Source: Batillaria attramentaria (taxonomy: Eukaryota; Mollusca; Gastropoda; Batillariidae). Taken from it: 64,000 bases of DNA. Both the position numbers and the translations under genes were made by a program. The notes under the pieces are model-generated. The model did not search any database. It was not told the origin of the DNA and saw only the letters and a program-made list of their open reading frames with translations. The stretch covers positions 1,565,001 to 1,629,000 of the forward strand of contig JACVVK020000001.1 in the NCBI GenBank assembly GCA_018292915.2, written 5' to 3'. This document shows positions 35,001 to 40,632 of the stretch, in pieces (within the stretch, counting starts at the first letter, position 1; each line of letters opens with the position of its first letter).

Positions 35001-35372
35001 CATGTGACTGCCCATCCAGATCTCAGATTTACAGTTTTGAATTATGATAATTTTTTTTTTAATACAGTACATGTGCTTCCAGTTCTCGAGTTTTGAGTTT
35101 TGTGGTTGAATCTTTGCTCCTCCAAAGTACCATTACATGATATGTGGTGAAGGATTTCATTGAATTTAAGTTTTTGTTTCCACATTTCTGCGCAGCCAAA
35201 AAAGAAAGGAGAGAAGGTACCCCTGAAGCACGCGAGCGCTCCATCCCTGAACGCTCACATTCCAGCCCAGCGCCTGGATCCCCTTCCCAATTCGCCTATC
35301 CATGACGGCAACCTCAACCCCACAAAGCCGCTGCCGCAGCCAGGAGGCTTTACAAAGAAGTTTGTGAAGTGA
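3152..35372 (+). CDS. FAM184A: FAM184A-like coiled-coil protein, 19 coding exons
   Basis: The exons join in frame at GT-AG sites: 3152-3289, 3993-4117, 4434-4659, 5341-5862, 6841-6961, 7914-8095, 8713-8919, 9318-9440, 10261-10422, 29146-29267, 29812-29962, 31623-31835, 32221-32374, 32797-32924, 33164-33348, 33718-33864, 34079-34196, 34633-34743, 35196-35372. The sum is 3312 nt, giving 1103 residues plus stop, close to the roughly 1140 I recall for vertebrate FAM184A. Residues about 30-1000 are almost continuous charged heptad-type coiled coil. The early part ([12 protein letters not shown] at exon 4) and the C-terminal block [16 protein letters not shown] followed by a short basic tail ending KKFVK match the FAM184 family as I remember it. 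The start ATG has a good context (AAGATGG) and no signal peptide or membrane segment follows. The family's molecular function is not established, so only a structural role can be inferred. Intron 9 is 18.7 kb and holds an antisense GPCR gene. Confidence 0.9.
3993..4117 (+). CDS. FAM184A: FAM184A-like coding exon 2
   Basis: Follows acceptor CGTGTAG and begins [13 protein letters not shown], the start of the FAM184 N-terminal coiled coil. It ends at the consensus donor CAA/GTAAGT in phase 2 and covers residues 47-88. Confidence 0.88.
4434..4659 (+). CDS. FAM184A: FAM184A-like coding exon 3
   Basis: Acceptor TTTTAACAG; completes the split Lys codon and reads [13 protein letters not shown] to EFEEHLQ. 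Donor CAA/GTGAGA, phase 0. Residues 88-163, coiled coil. Confidence 0.88.
5005..5043. repeat. poly(G) tract, about 39 nt
   Basis: Uninterrupted G run in intron 3. Similar long G or C runs occur at 11598-11637, 31327-31363, 48037-48059 and 50700-50719. True lengths may be uncertain because such runs are error-prone in sequencing. Confidence 0.9.
5341..5862 (+). CDS. FAM184A: FAM184A-like coding exon 4 (largest)
   Basis: A 522-nt exon coding residues 164-337, after a pyrimidine-rich acceptor CTGCCCACAG and ending at CAG/GTATGC. It starts [17 protein letters not shown] and is entirely charged coiled coil. It is a phase 0-0 exon. A SINE has inserted only about 20 nt beyond its donor. Confidence 0.9.
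5883..6287 (-). mobile_element. full-length tRNA-derived SINE (family B)
   Basis: Read on the - strand it has a tRNA-like head (GGTCTAGTGGTTAAGAG as A box, GGGGTTCGAGTCCC as B box), a central segment that includes the complement of GCCGGAGTACCCGGAGAG, and a trinucleotide (ATT)n tail at 5883-5905. It is flanked by a perfect 12-bp target-site duplication GTAATTTCATTT at 5871-5882 and 6288-6299. It lies in intron 4, about 20 nt beyond the exon 4 donor. Confidence 0.88.
6841..6961 (+). CDS. FAM184A: FAM184A-like coding exon 5
   Basis: Acceptor CTTACTTCCAG, reads [17 protein letters not shown] and ends QDLLQKS plus one base at TCAG/GTAGAG, phase 1. Residues 338-378. Confidence 0.85.
7914..8095 (+). 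CDS. FAM184A: FAM184A-like coding exon 6
   Basis: Preceded by a T-rich tract and TTGTCAG. It completes an Ala codon and reads [11 protein letters not shown] to QLASLRQ, ending CAG/GTAGGT in phase 0. Residues 378-438. Confidence 0.86.
8713..8919 (+). CDS. FAM184A: FAM184A-like coding exon 7
   Basis: Acceptor TTTCCAG, reads [16 protein letters not shown] to LLQTKQ and ends CAG/GTTGGT. Phase 0-0, 69 residues (439-507) of coiled coil. Confidence 0.86.
9318..9440 (+). CDS. FAM184A: FAM184A-like coding exon 8
   Basis: Acceptor CTTGACAG, reads [17 protein letters not shown] to KQAEEE. The donor GAG/GTGCGG is weak but keeps the frame. Phase 0-0, residues 508-548. Confidence 0.82.
10261..10422 (+). 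CDS. FAM184A: FAM184A-like coding exon 9
   Basis: Acceptor CTCTGACAG, reads [14 protein letters not shown] to TTSANLK and ends AAG/GTCAGA. Phase 0-0, residues 549-602. It is the last exon before the 18.7-kb intron. Confidence 0.86.
11006..11073. repeat. (CA)n microsatellite
   Basis: About 34 CA units in FAM184A-like intron 9. Confidence 0.95.
12998..13003 (-). promoter_or_regulatory. candidate poly(A) signal ATTAAA of the GPCR gene
   Basis: ATTAAA on the - strand about 240 nt past the stop codon. It is the nearest recognisable signal. If it is used, the SINE at 13014-13166 is part of the 3'UTR. The motif is short and could be chance. Confidence 0.3.
13014..13166 (-). mobile_element. SINE family A copy lacking the B-box segment
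   Basis: Reverse-complement of the family A element, with CCACCCCGG head and TTAACGTCCTTTTCCACCACA tail region present. About 21 bp, including the B box seen in other copies (AGCCGGGAT.CGAACTCACG), are missing between AAATATTT and GACCCGAGC. It sits about 75 nt past the GPCR stop codon, probably in its 3'UTR. Confidence 0.82.
13242..14127 (-). CDS. GPCR coding exon 2 (TM3 to C-terminus)
   Basis: The acceptor TGACGTTGCAG is followed by G, which completes the Met codon, then [18 protein letters not shown] and ERF. It includes TM4-TM7, a Gly-rich third intracellular loop ([15 protein letters not shown]) and a roughly 75-residue Ser-rich tail with cysteines near the membrane (IFCKR). The stop TGA is at 13244-13242. 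Confidence 0.88.
13242..17909 (-). CDS. rhodopsin-class GPCR, FMRFamide-receptor-like, two exons
   Basis: Exon 1 (17909-17500) and exon 2 (14127-13242) join at AT/GTGAGT and TTGCAG/G to give 431 residues. Seven hydrophobic segments are visible: TM1 with the GN motif ([13 protein letters not shown], about 68-82), TM2 with [11 protein letters not shown] (98-108), TM3 ending in ERF (158-160, in place of DRY), TM4 followed by KFFEYV, TM5 with LVP, TM6, and TM7 with [10 protein letters not shown] (in place of NPxxY). The N-terminus of about 55 residues is Ser/Thr/Pro-rich without an obvious signal peptide. The ER(F/Y) motif, KFFE after TM4 and NSSVNF in TM7 recall invertebrate FMRFamide and related neuropeptide receptors, from memory. 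Expected role: plasma-membrane receptor for a neuropeptide, coupled to G proteins. The ligand is unknown. It is nested antisense in intron 9 of the FAM184A-like gene. Confidence 0.87.
16655..16711. repeat. (CT)n microsatellite
   Basis: CT-rich block in the GPCR intron, just upstream of the SINE at 16738. Further CT tracts lie at 25530-25586, 28227-28247, 38706-38728 and 54617-54640. Confidence 0.9.
16738..16903 (+). mobile_element. tRNA-derived SINE family A with target-site duplication
   Basis: Head GGTGGCCGAATGGTAGAGCG (A box) and GAGTTCGCATCCCGGC (B box), then a short unique region ending GGACGTTAAAC and a (CCCA)n tail. It is flanked by a perfect 14-bp duplication CATAACTTTCTGTG at 16724-16737 and 16904-16917. 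It lies in the GPCR intron, which is also FAM184A-like intron 9. Confidence 0.9.
17226..17341. repeat. C(n)A(n) homopolymer block followed by (CA)n
   Basis: C17 at 17226-17242 directly joined to A19, then a 29-nt non-repeat spacer and about 25 CA units at 17290-17341. It lies about 160 nt beyond the donor of GPCR exon 1. Confidence 0.95.
17500..17909 (-). CDS. GPCR coding exon 1 (N-terminus, TM1, TM2, start of TM3)
   Basis: ATG at 17909-17907 sits in a strong context (GTCACCATGG). It codes residues 1-136 plus two bases and ends at the consensus donor AT/GTGAGT within TM3. It is GC-rich compared with the surrounding intron. Poly(A) and (CA)n tracts lie 40-210 nt beyond the donor. Confidence 0.86.
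18840..18908. repeat. (TG)n microsatellite
   Basis: About 30 uninterrupted TG units plus a short imperfect end, followed by (AATA)n at 18954-18974. Confidence 0.95.
21143..21510. repeat. three-copy tandem repeat, unit about 125 bp
   Basis: Units start at about 21143, 21268 and 21395. Each contains GGCTGARACTAGGCTGMAAT, GGTCACTGTC, TACGACACYSGTGGT and CGTAGCA. Copies differ at many positions, so the array is old. It is located in FAM184A-like intron 9. Confidence 0.85.
23261..23596. repeat. diverged direct repeat, ~97 bp, period 235
   Basis: 23261-23357 and 23496-23596 share ATTCCGTTTCATG, the CATTGCACTAGA-type stretch, GGGTTTTGACTGCGCA and CATCTGCGACCGTTGTTTC. Confidence 0.8.
26190..26537. 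repeat. compound CA array with higher-order units
   Basis: (CA)n blocks separated by a recurring spacer ACTCAGAAATGCCCTCAGCA (near 26245 and 26358) and by repeated CCGTCACACAC junctions. The array has a second-order period of about 115 bp in its first part. Confidence 0.9.
27035..27500. repeat. compound GT array with higher-order units
   Basis: (GT)n blocks interrupted by GCGCACGGTGTGTG at least six times and by TTTGATCAGTGT three times (about 27125, 27340, 27450). It is in opposite sense to the CA array 0.5 kb away. Confidence 0.9.
29017..29141. repeat. TG/TATG repeat abutting the exon 10 acceptor
   Basis: About 125 bp of (TGTA/TG)n running up to the TTTCAG of FAM184A-like exon 10. Confidence 0.95.
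29146..29267 (+). CDS. FAM184A: FAM184A-like coding exon 10
   Basis: Acceptor TGTGTTTCAG, immediately after a TG/TATG repeat. It reads [17 protein letters not shown] to DTM plus two bases, donor AA/GTAGGT, phase 2. Residues 603-643. Confidence 0.86.
29812..29962 (+). CDS. FAM184A: FAM184A-like coding exon 11
   Basis: Acceptor TTGTGACAG, completes the split Lys codon and reads [16 protein letters not shown] to HLSRQ. Donor CAG/GTAGGT, phase 0. Residues 643-693. Confidence 0.86.
31623..31835 (+). CDS. FAM184A: FAM184A-like coding exon 12
   Basis: Acceptor ATCTCACAG, reads [15 protein letters not shown] to KDLEKE. Donor GAG/GTATGG, phase 0-0, residues 694-764. Confidence 0.87.
31931..32021. 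repeat. (CA)n microsatellite
   Basis: About 45 CA units with two TA interruptions in FAM184A-like intron 12, about 95 nt past the exon 12 donor. Confidence 0.95.
32221..32374 (+). CDS. FAM184A: FAM184A-like coding exon 13
   Basis: Acceptor GTGTGCAG, reads [17 protein letters not shown] to EKFRSEQ plus one base. Donor CAAG/GTCAGG, phase 1, residues 765-816. Confidence 0.86.
32797..32924 (+). CDS. FAM184A: FAM184A-like coding exon 14
   Basis: Acceptor CTTGACAG, completes an Asp codon and reads [17 protein letters not shown] to VEISKQK. Donor AAG/GTCAGT, phase 0, residues 816-858. Confidence 0.87.
33164..33348 (+). CDS. FAM184A: FAM184A-like coding exon 15
   Basis: Acceptor CACAACCAG, reads [15 protein letters not shown] to ELKEQF plus two bases. 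Donor CAG/GTACTG, phase 2, residues 859-920. Confidence 0.86.
33718..33864 (+). CDS. FAM184A: FAM184A-like coding exon 16
   Basis: Acceptor TTTTTGTAG, completes an Arg codon and reads [17 protein letters not shown] to ISELQI. Donor CAT/GTGAGT, phase 2, residues 920-969. Confidence 0.87.
34079..34196 (+). CDS. FAM184A: FAM184A-like coding exon 17
   Basis: Acceptor TTCGTGCAG, completes a Met codon and reads [17 protein letters not shown] to VKQLI. Donor ATT/GTGAGT, phase 0, residues 969-1008. Confidence 0.87.
34246..34478 (-). mobile_element. 5'-truncated SINE family B copy
   Basis: Matches the tail half of the element at 5883-6287, including GCTCAAAGCGCCGCGAACTG and GCTCAGCTATTTAAATTT, with an (AAT)n tail, but lacks the tRNA-like head. 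It lies in intron 17 of the FAM184A-like gene. Confidence 0.82.
34633..34743 (+). CDS. FAM184A: FAM184A-like coding exon 18, conserved C-terminal block
   Basis: Acceptor GTGCGCAG, donor AAG/GTCAGT, phase 0-0. It encodes [16 protein letters not shown] and then [17 protein letters not shown], the most diagnostic FAM184 C-terminal motif I recognise. Residues 1009-1045. Confidence 0.9.
35196..35372 (+). CDS. FAM184A: FAM184A-like coding exon 19 with stop
   Basis: Acceptor CTGCGCAG. It opens with the basic run PKKKGEK, is then proline-rich and low in coiled coil, and ends GGFTKKFVK before TGA at 35370-35372. Residues 1046-1103. Confidence 0.88.
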   Translation, partial: PKKKGEKVPLKHASAPSLNAHIPAQRLDPLPNSPIHDGNLNPTKPLPQPGGFTKKFVK

Positions 35373-36905
35373 TTTCTGATTTCGACCCTCACTGACTGCA
35401 CAATGGGCAGTATAAAGCCTCACAGAGGAGGCTGAATCTAGCATTCCCATTCCACAGCTCTCACAGTTTCGATTTTGTATATTCAGCAGGACTTCATAGG
35501 GAGGTTCAGAGAGTTGGGCCTCTCGGTCATTTCGTCATGAAGACTGTATGGGATCATATGCATCTCATTGTGGTGGGACTCTTTTTTTTTTTTTTTTTAA
35601 GTGTGCTGTGTGGTGTGGGCCCATTTGCATGGGACATATGTCCAGTTAAAGGTCAATCCTGCTGAGAGTACCTCAGCACAAGCAGGTAAATGGCAGAGGA
35701 CAGCATGTTGTCTGTGATCTTTCTCTTCTGCTTTCGTCACAGAAGCTGCGCATGGACATGACTTTTGCTTTTGTAGTTTGGAAGAGAATGCACAGCTGAC
35801 GACTGGCTTTTATTTGAATCAAAACTGAAAAATCAGGATCGCTTCATGCAGGTTTGTCTGCCCTGAGCTTCACTTGCGATCAGTTTGGCATTCAGGTTGG
35901 CTTACTCAAACCTGTTGGTGTTTTTCATGTTTGGACTAGACAAGTAGATGCGTTTTCGTCTACCAGTTACTTGGTTGTAGCCAACTACTGAGCTGTAGTG
36001 ACTACAAGAGTTGTTGGTCGTAAATTTTTAAATTTTTTAAGGTTGACTCTTCATTCCCTTAACCAAGTCACAAATGTATTTTTACACTTATAGTTAAAGA
36101 AATGGTGGTAAGATGTGAAATGAAGTGTAAATATAAAGTGTACGAAAGATGTTTTGAGTCGTTTTCCTGTTTGAGCGTTCCACCTCAGCCGCCGTCCATG
36201 TAGAGAAACTCTGCCTGTTTATGTACCCTGAATGGAAGCAGTATTCTTTTGGTTGGGATGGACTGTTCTTTTTTTAAGTCTTTCACAAGTTTTGCATGTT
36301 TGTACTTTTTATACATGTGTGGGTGGGTACTCGCAGGAGAGAGGTATGTGTTGCACGTTATGGCCAAGAAATTTTCAGACACTGTACTGGGAAATCCTTT
36401 GCATAAGTATGCTGTCTCTCCCCCACTTCTTCCAACGCCCCTGCCCCTCACTCCCCGCTCCCCCCTCCATGTGCACTGATAACTACTGTTCAGTATTTGT
36501 GTGAAAGTTGCATTGTTTTGAAAACCTGTGGTAAGATTGTTTTGAAGCTGCAAGAACTTACTGATGTGCTGGTAAAAGGTATGAATTTAGACTCAGCGGT
36601 CAGCTGTCTGTCTTTCCCGTTACATTCGGTATTTTTCCCTCTAGGGCAAGGTATTTCTTTTTGTTTTTTTGTTTTAATTTTCTTTTCTGTTTTTATTGTT
36701 GTTTTGTCTTGTTAGTATGCACTTTTTTGTGTCTTGATACCCTCTGTATACATTTTACATTGTGGATGATCCGTCCAAATAATCCCCCCCCCCCCCCTGA
36801 ATTTGAACTTGCCATCTTCTTGAATTATATTTCAGTTCTGAAATAACCCCTTCTTATTTACCAGTGGTGATCAGATGTACTATAGCCACAAACTTCTCTT
36901 TTAAA

Positions 36906-36908
<3 letters not shown>

Positions 36909-36967
<59 letters not shown>
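36909..36967. repeat. (GT)n microsatellite
   Basis: About 29 units in the 3' flank of the FAM184A-like gene. Confidence 0.95.
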
Positions 36968-36969
<2 letters not shown>

Positions 36970-37325
36970 GAATATAGTCTCTGCATGAATTGTAGACCAC
37001 ATTGTCTTAAAAGGGGCCTGAACTGTTGGTGATGCATTCAAATTGATTTGACGAGGTCAGGTTTGGCTAAACTTTGAAGATAAAGACTAAGAAGAATTCC
37101 ATATTCAGGTGGTAATTTTGTGTGTAGACAACCATTCCGCAACTGATAATTTGTTCTCCTGTCATGTTACAGGTACACGTAAGTAATGCTAGAGCTTCTT
37201 GCATACATGTAGTGTTGGTAACAAGTGAATTATTAGCGTATGTGAAGAATGGCTGTGACTTCTGTTAGTCTCTAGCATTTGGGGAAGTGTGGCTTGAAAG
37301 GATGTGGTTCTTGTTCAACTTTGGA

Positions 37326-37634
37326 GGGAACTAGTACTCACTTTCCAATAACTCTACAGAACAGTCTTGCTAGATGCTGTACGTTTGACTGTCTTACCCC
37401 CCCCCCCTCCTCCCCCCCCACCCCACCCCCCACAACGCCCACCACCAGCATCCCTCCTTTTATAGGAAACAAGACAGGGAACTAGTACTCACTTTCCAAT
37501 AACTCTACAGAACAGTCTTGCTAGATGCTGTACGTTTGACTGTCTTACCCCCCCTCCTCCCTCCCCACCCCACCCCCACAACGCCCACCACCAGCATCCC
37601 TCCTTTTATAGGAAACAAGACAGGGAACTAGTAC
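37326..37634. repeat. tandem duplication, unit about 150 bp
   Basis: Unit 1 (37326-37476) and unit 2 (37477-37622) are almost identical outside the C-rich stretch, and a 12-bp start of a third unit follows (GGGAACTAGTAC to 37634). The unit contains TACTCACTTTCCAATAACTC and ends CTTTTATAGGAAACAAGACA. It lies in the probable 3'UTR of the FAM184A-like gene. Confidence 0.9.
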
Positions 37635-37696
37635 ATATACAAACAAGTGGTCATTATTGTTCTGTTCAAAAGTGGAAATGATACTTTGAAAGAAAC

Positions 37697-37739
37697 AATA
37701 AAATATGTACAGTTAATGTTTCGATAATGAGTAAATAAA
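37697..37739 (+). promoter_or_regulatory. candidate poly(A) signals for the FAM184A-like gene
   Basis: AATAAA at 37697-37702 and again at 37734-37739. They would give a 3'UTR of about 2.3 kb. A further AATAAA at 38416 is an alternative. Confidence 0.4.
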
Positions 37740-38705
37740 GATTTGCATTTTTGTTTTTCCCCAAGTTTTTGTGCTCTTAAGCATTTTTATTTTCATGTCA
37801 GGTTATTAAATGACTATTGTCATTTCTGTTGTATGCAAGACATTTATATGTACATGTATGCACATGTAAAAGATACTTTGTCAAAAGATACCGCGATTTT
37901 TCTCTTTGCTGTAGCATTACACACACCCGTCCAGATATTTTTATATCTATACTCATGCCAGTATTTATTGTGTATCACAAGGGGCTACAGACAGTTTGAG
38001 ATTTGCCTTACGTGATGGAGTCAAGCAAGATGATACCCTTAAATTTTTTTTCCTGATTTTTTTCGCCCTTTGCATGGCAGTGTTGGAGATTTTTGCATGG
38101 TTTCTTTATACTTTTTATTTGGAGGTGATAGACATTTGGATGTACCATTTGCATGGTTTTCATGTGTTCTCCCTGTAGTAAATAGCTGAGTTTGCGTTTT
38201 GCAGTAGACGAACAACTGTAAGCGCCACCATGGCCTTATTTCTTACACCCTCCACTCTCTTCGTGTACCAACAAAATGTACAGAAGCTTGCTATTGGTGC
38301 AGACGTGCTCTCTGGGTCAGCTGCTGTTTTAACTGACTCTGAACAGCATTATAATCCTTGCACCAGTGAGTCTGTTTTGTGATAAAATAGTACATGTAAC
38401 TAGCAGGAAGTTTGAAATAAATGTACTATACCCATGCTGTTTAAAATGTATGGAAGATTGTACAACAGTAAGCCCAAGTGAGTGCACAAAAGGAAACCAC
38501 ATTTTATGAGTGTGTTTTACCTTTCATTACTGCTGAAGTCCCAGAGCTGGTGTCTTGTGATTTATGAACTTATAGGAATAATATATACAATATATTTATT
38601 TCTGAAAGCATAGTCTGCATTATGTTTGTTTATTTTGTAATGATGTGTGTTTTTAACTTGTATGGTGTGACTGGTTTTCACTCTAAAAGATGGAATAACA
38701 AACTC

Positions 38706-38706
38706 A

Positions 38707-38761
<55 letters not shown>
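38706..38761. repeat. (CT)n(CA)n compound microsatellite
   Basis: CT units at 38706-38727 pass into CA units at 38728-38761, in the gap between the two convergent genes. Confidence 0.95.
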
Positions 38762-38763
<2 letters not shown>

Positions 38764-38764
38764 C

Positions 38765-39723
38765 CTGAAAATTAAAACTGAAATACTTTATTACGTAAAC
38801 TTTATTCCAAAGAGATCAGGGTAAAAATCTTTCACAGACACAAGACTAAGACAGACAAGGACTGTATCTACAAAATATGTACAAATATAACTGACCAGTC
38901 TTTTATATACAGCAAATGTCAGCACGCATCCGAACATACAGTACACATTCCTCTGACAACTATTTTCAGTATCTCCACGCACACATCCTAAATAGTCTGA
39001 CTTGTAAACACTTGCACGGCTGCTGATTCGCTCAGTATTTACAATACATGTAATTCTACTCTGGATCCACACACACACCAACACACAGAGCCGATTAGGA
39101 AATCACATGAGTTGTTTGTTGTTGTTTTTCTCGGGTGTGTGCATGTGTGTGTGTGTGTGTTTGGTTTTGTGTGTGTGTGTGTGTGTGTGTTGGGAGGTGG
39201 GGGAGGGGAGGAGATGTATTACGATGTCTGTAACTCTGTCTTTGAACACGTGTATAATGTTTGCCTTGTCAATCTGTCAACAAAAAAACCCAAAGACAAT
39301 AAAACAAAAGATTCATAGCCGACAACACACAACTCTCTACACTGCCACGCTCATTTGGTCATCGTGTCAACAGCTACACTGTCGCCTCAAGTGGCCACGT
39401 TTGGACAAAATGTGTCTTTGGTTCTTGTCAGCAGCCTTCAAAAAATGCGAATTATTGCTCAAGGTATAAAAATGAAAAATAATTATGTCCGGAATTGTCC
39501 GTTGCTGTTGTTAGCACCCATAGTATAATTGTATTCGATTTAATGAAATAAGGAAGCCTATTGTTTGAATGATTTTCATGCTACAGGGACTGCGTATGTA
39601 ATTATACTGGTACTCTGAGAAACCAAACAATCCTAACATAACCAGCCTGCCCATCGAAGGAGATGCTAAGCCAGACAAACAGGATTCATCACTAACGATA
39701 GAGGAGACGGCTGGAAGATTCTG
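38765..39723 (-). other. probable 3'UTR of the homeobox gene
   Basis: About 0.95 kb between the stop codon and two AATAAA signals at 38806-38801 and 38792-38787 on the - strand. No open frame of note. A TG-rich stretch lies at 39135-39190. The extent is inferred from the poly(A) signals only. Confidence 0.5.
38787..38806 (-). promoter_or_regulatory. tandem poly(A) signals for the homeobox gene
   Basis: Two AATAAA hexamers on the - strand (38806-38801 and 38792-38787), 8 nt apart, followed within 30 nt by the (CA)n/(CT)n tract. Confidence 0.5.
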
Positions 39724-40632
39724 TCACCACCGTGGAGCTGGGTAGAGGGGAGTGGGTCGCATCAAGGCACTGCTGGCAGTGTCTGAAGCTAGCCCTGCCA
39801 GCCCAAGTCCTGACTGTGTGCCTCCTTCAGCGTGGTGATGACGTGATCCTTCCCCTCCAGGTACCGGCGTGAACGTGCGTTCTGCTGGTAGAAGCTTGCC
39901 TCCGGCAGAAGCCTGCACCGGACCCTGGTAAGGTATGGAGGGCGCCATGAAAGGCGAGGCAGTGGAGCCGGGGTAGGGCGGTAAGGGAACGAGGGGTGCG
40001 GACTGTCTTGAGAGGGAGTGGGAAGCAGAGGTCGGCACACGTACGTGCTGACCGCTCTGCAGAGCGGCGAGGTGGCTGGAGCTGTCGAGAGAACTCCGCA
40101 CCCCTGACGAGAGGTTTGACGAGTCATGCTTGTTCAGCGCTGCTTCCTTCAGGTCTTTGGCGTCGTTCTGGGCGGAGCTGCTGAGCTCGGCCATCATGTG
40201 CCGGCGCCCCAGCTCGTACGATGTGAGGTCGAACCCTGGCACTTGAGGCAGTCCAGGGAAAGCGGGCAGTCCAAACGGATGAGTAGCAGGATGTGGTGGA
40301 AGGCCAGGCGGGAAACCCAAAGGGTGTGCTCCGGCGGGGTGACCTGGAGGTAAGAACCCTCCTCCTCCAAAACCACCAAAAGGGACCCCAGCAGCAGCAG
40401 AAGACGGAATAAGTGTGGAGCCGATCCCAGAGGCTTTGCTGTCATGGTGATCCAGTTTTCCTGGGAAGAGAGGGGCTCCGAAGGGAGCGGAATGAGGGTG
40501 AAGGCCGGATAAGGCGTAGGCCTGCAGCTGCCTTAGGTCGATACCGCCTGTAGGGATGGAGTTCCGCATTTCGTCCTCTGCCTTCTTTTGACGCTTCTCT
40601 TTCATCCGTCGGTTCTGGAACCACGTCTTTAC
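39724..40632 (-). CDS. homeobox gene coding exon 5 (homeodomain helix 3 and C-terminus)
   Basis: Acceptor TTTCCACCAG, then VKTWFQNRRMKEKRQKKAED, the DNA-recognition helix. It is followed by Gly/Pro/His-rich segments and ends LYPAPRW before TGA at 39726-39724. Residues 586-887. Confidence 0.9.
   Translation of the reverse strand, partial: VKTWFQNRRMKEKRQKKAEDEMRNSIPTGGIDLRQLQAYALSGLHPHSAPFGAPLFPGKLDHHDSKASGIGSTLIPSSAAAGVPFGGFGGGGFLPPGHPAGAHPLGFPPGLPPHPATHPFGLPAFPGLPQVPGFDLTSYELGRRHMMAELSSSAQNDAKDLKEAALNKHDSSNLSSGVRSSLDSSSHLAALQSGQHVRVPTSASHSLSRQSAPLVPLPPYPGSTASPFMAPSIPYQGPVQASAGGKLLPAERTFTPVPGGEGSRHHHAEGGTQSGLGLAGLASDTASSALMRPTPLYPAPRW

Larger units (their letters stand above)
35373..38421 (+). 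other. probable 3'UTR or downstream flank of the FAM184A-like gene
   Basis: No coding exon is seen. Candidate poly(A) signals AATAAA occur at 37697-37702, 37734-37739 and 38416-38421 on the + strand. The region contains a (GT)n tract at 36909-36967 and the 150-bp tandem duplication at 37326-37622. Which signal is used cannot be told from sequence. Confidence 0.45.
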
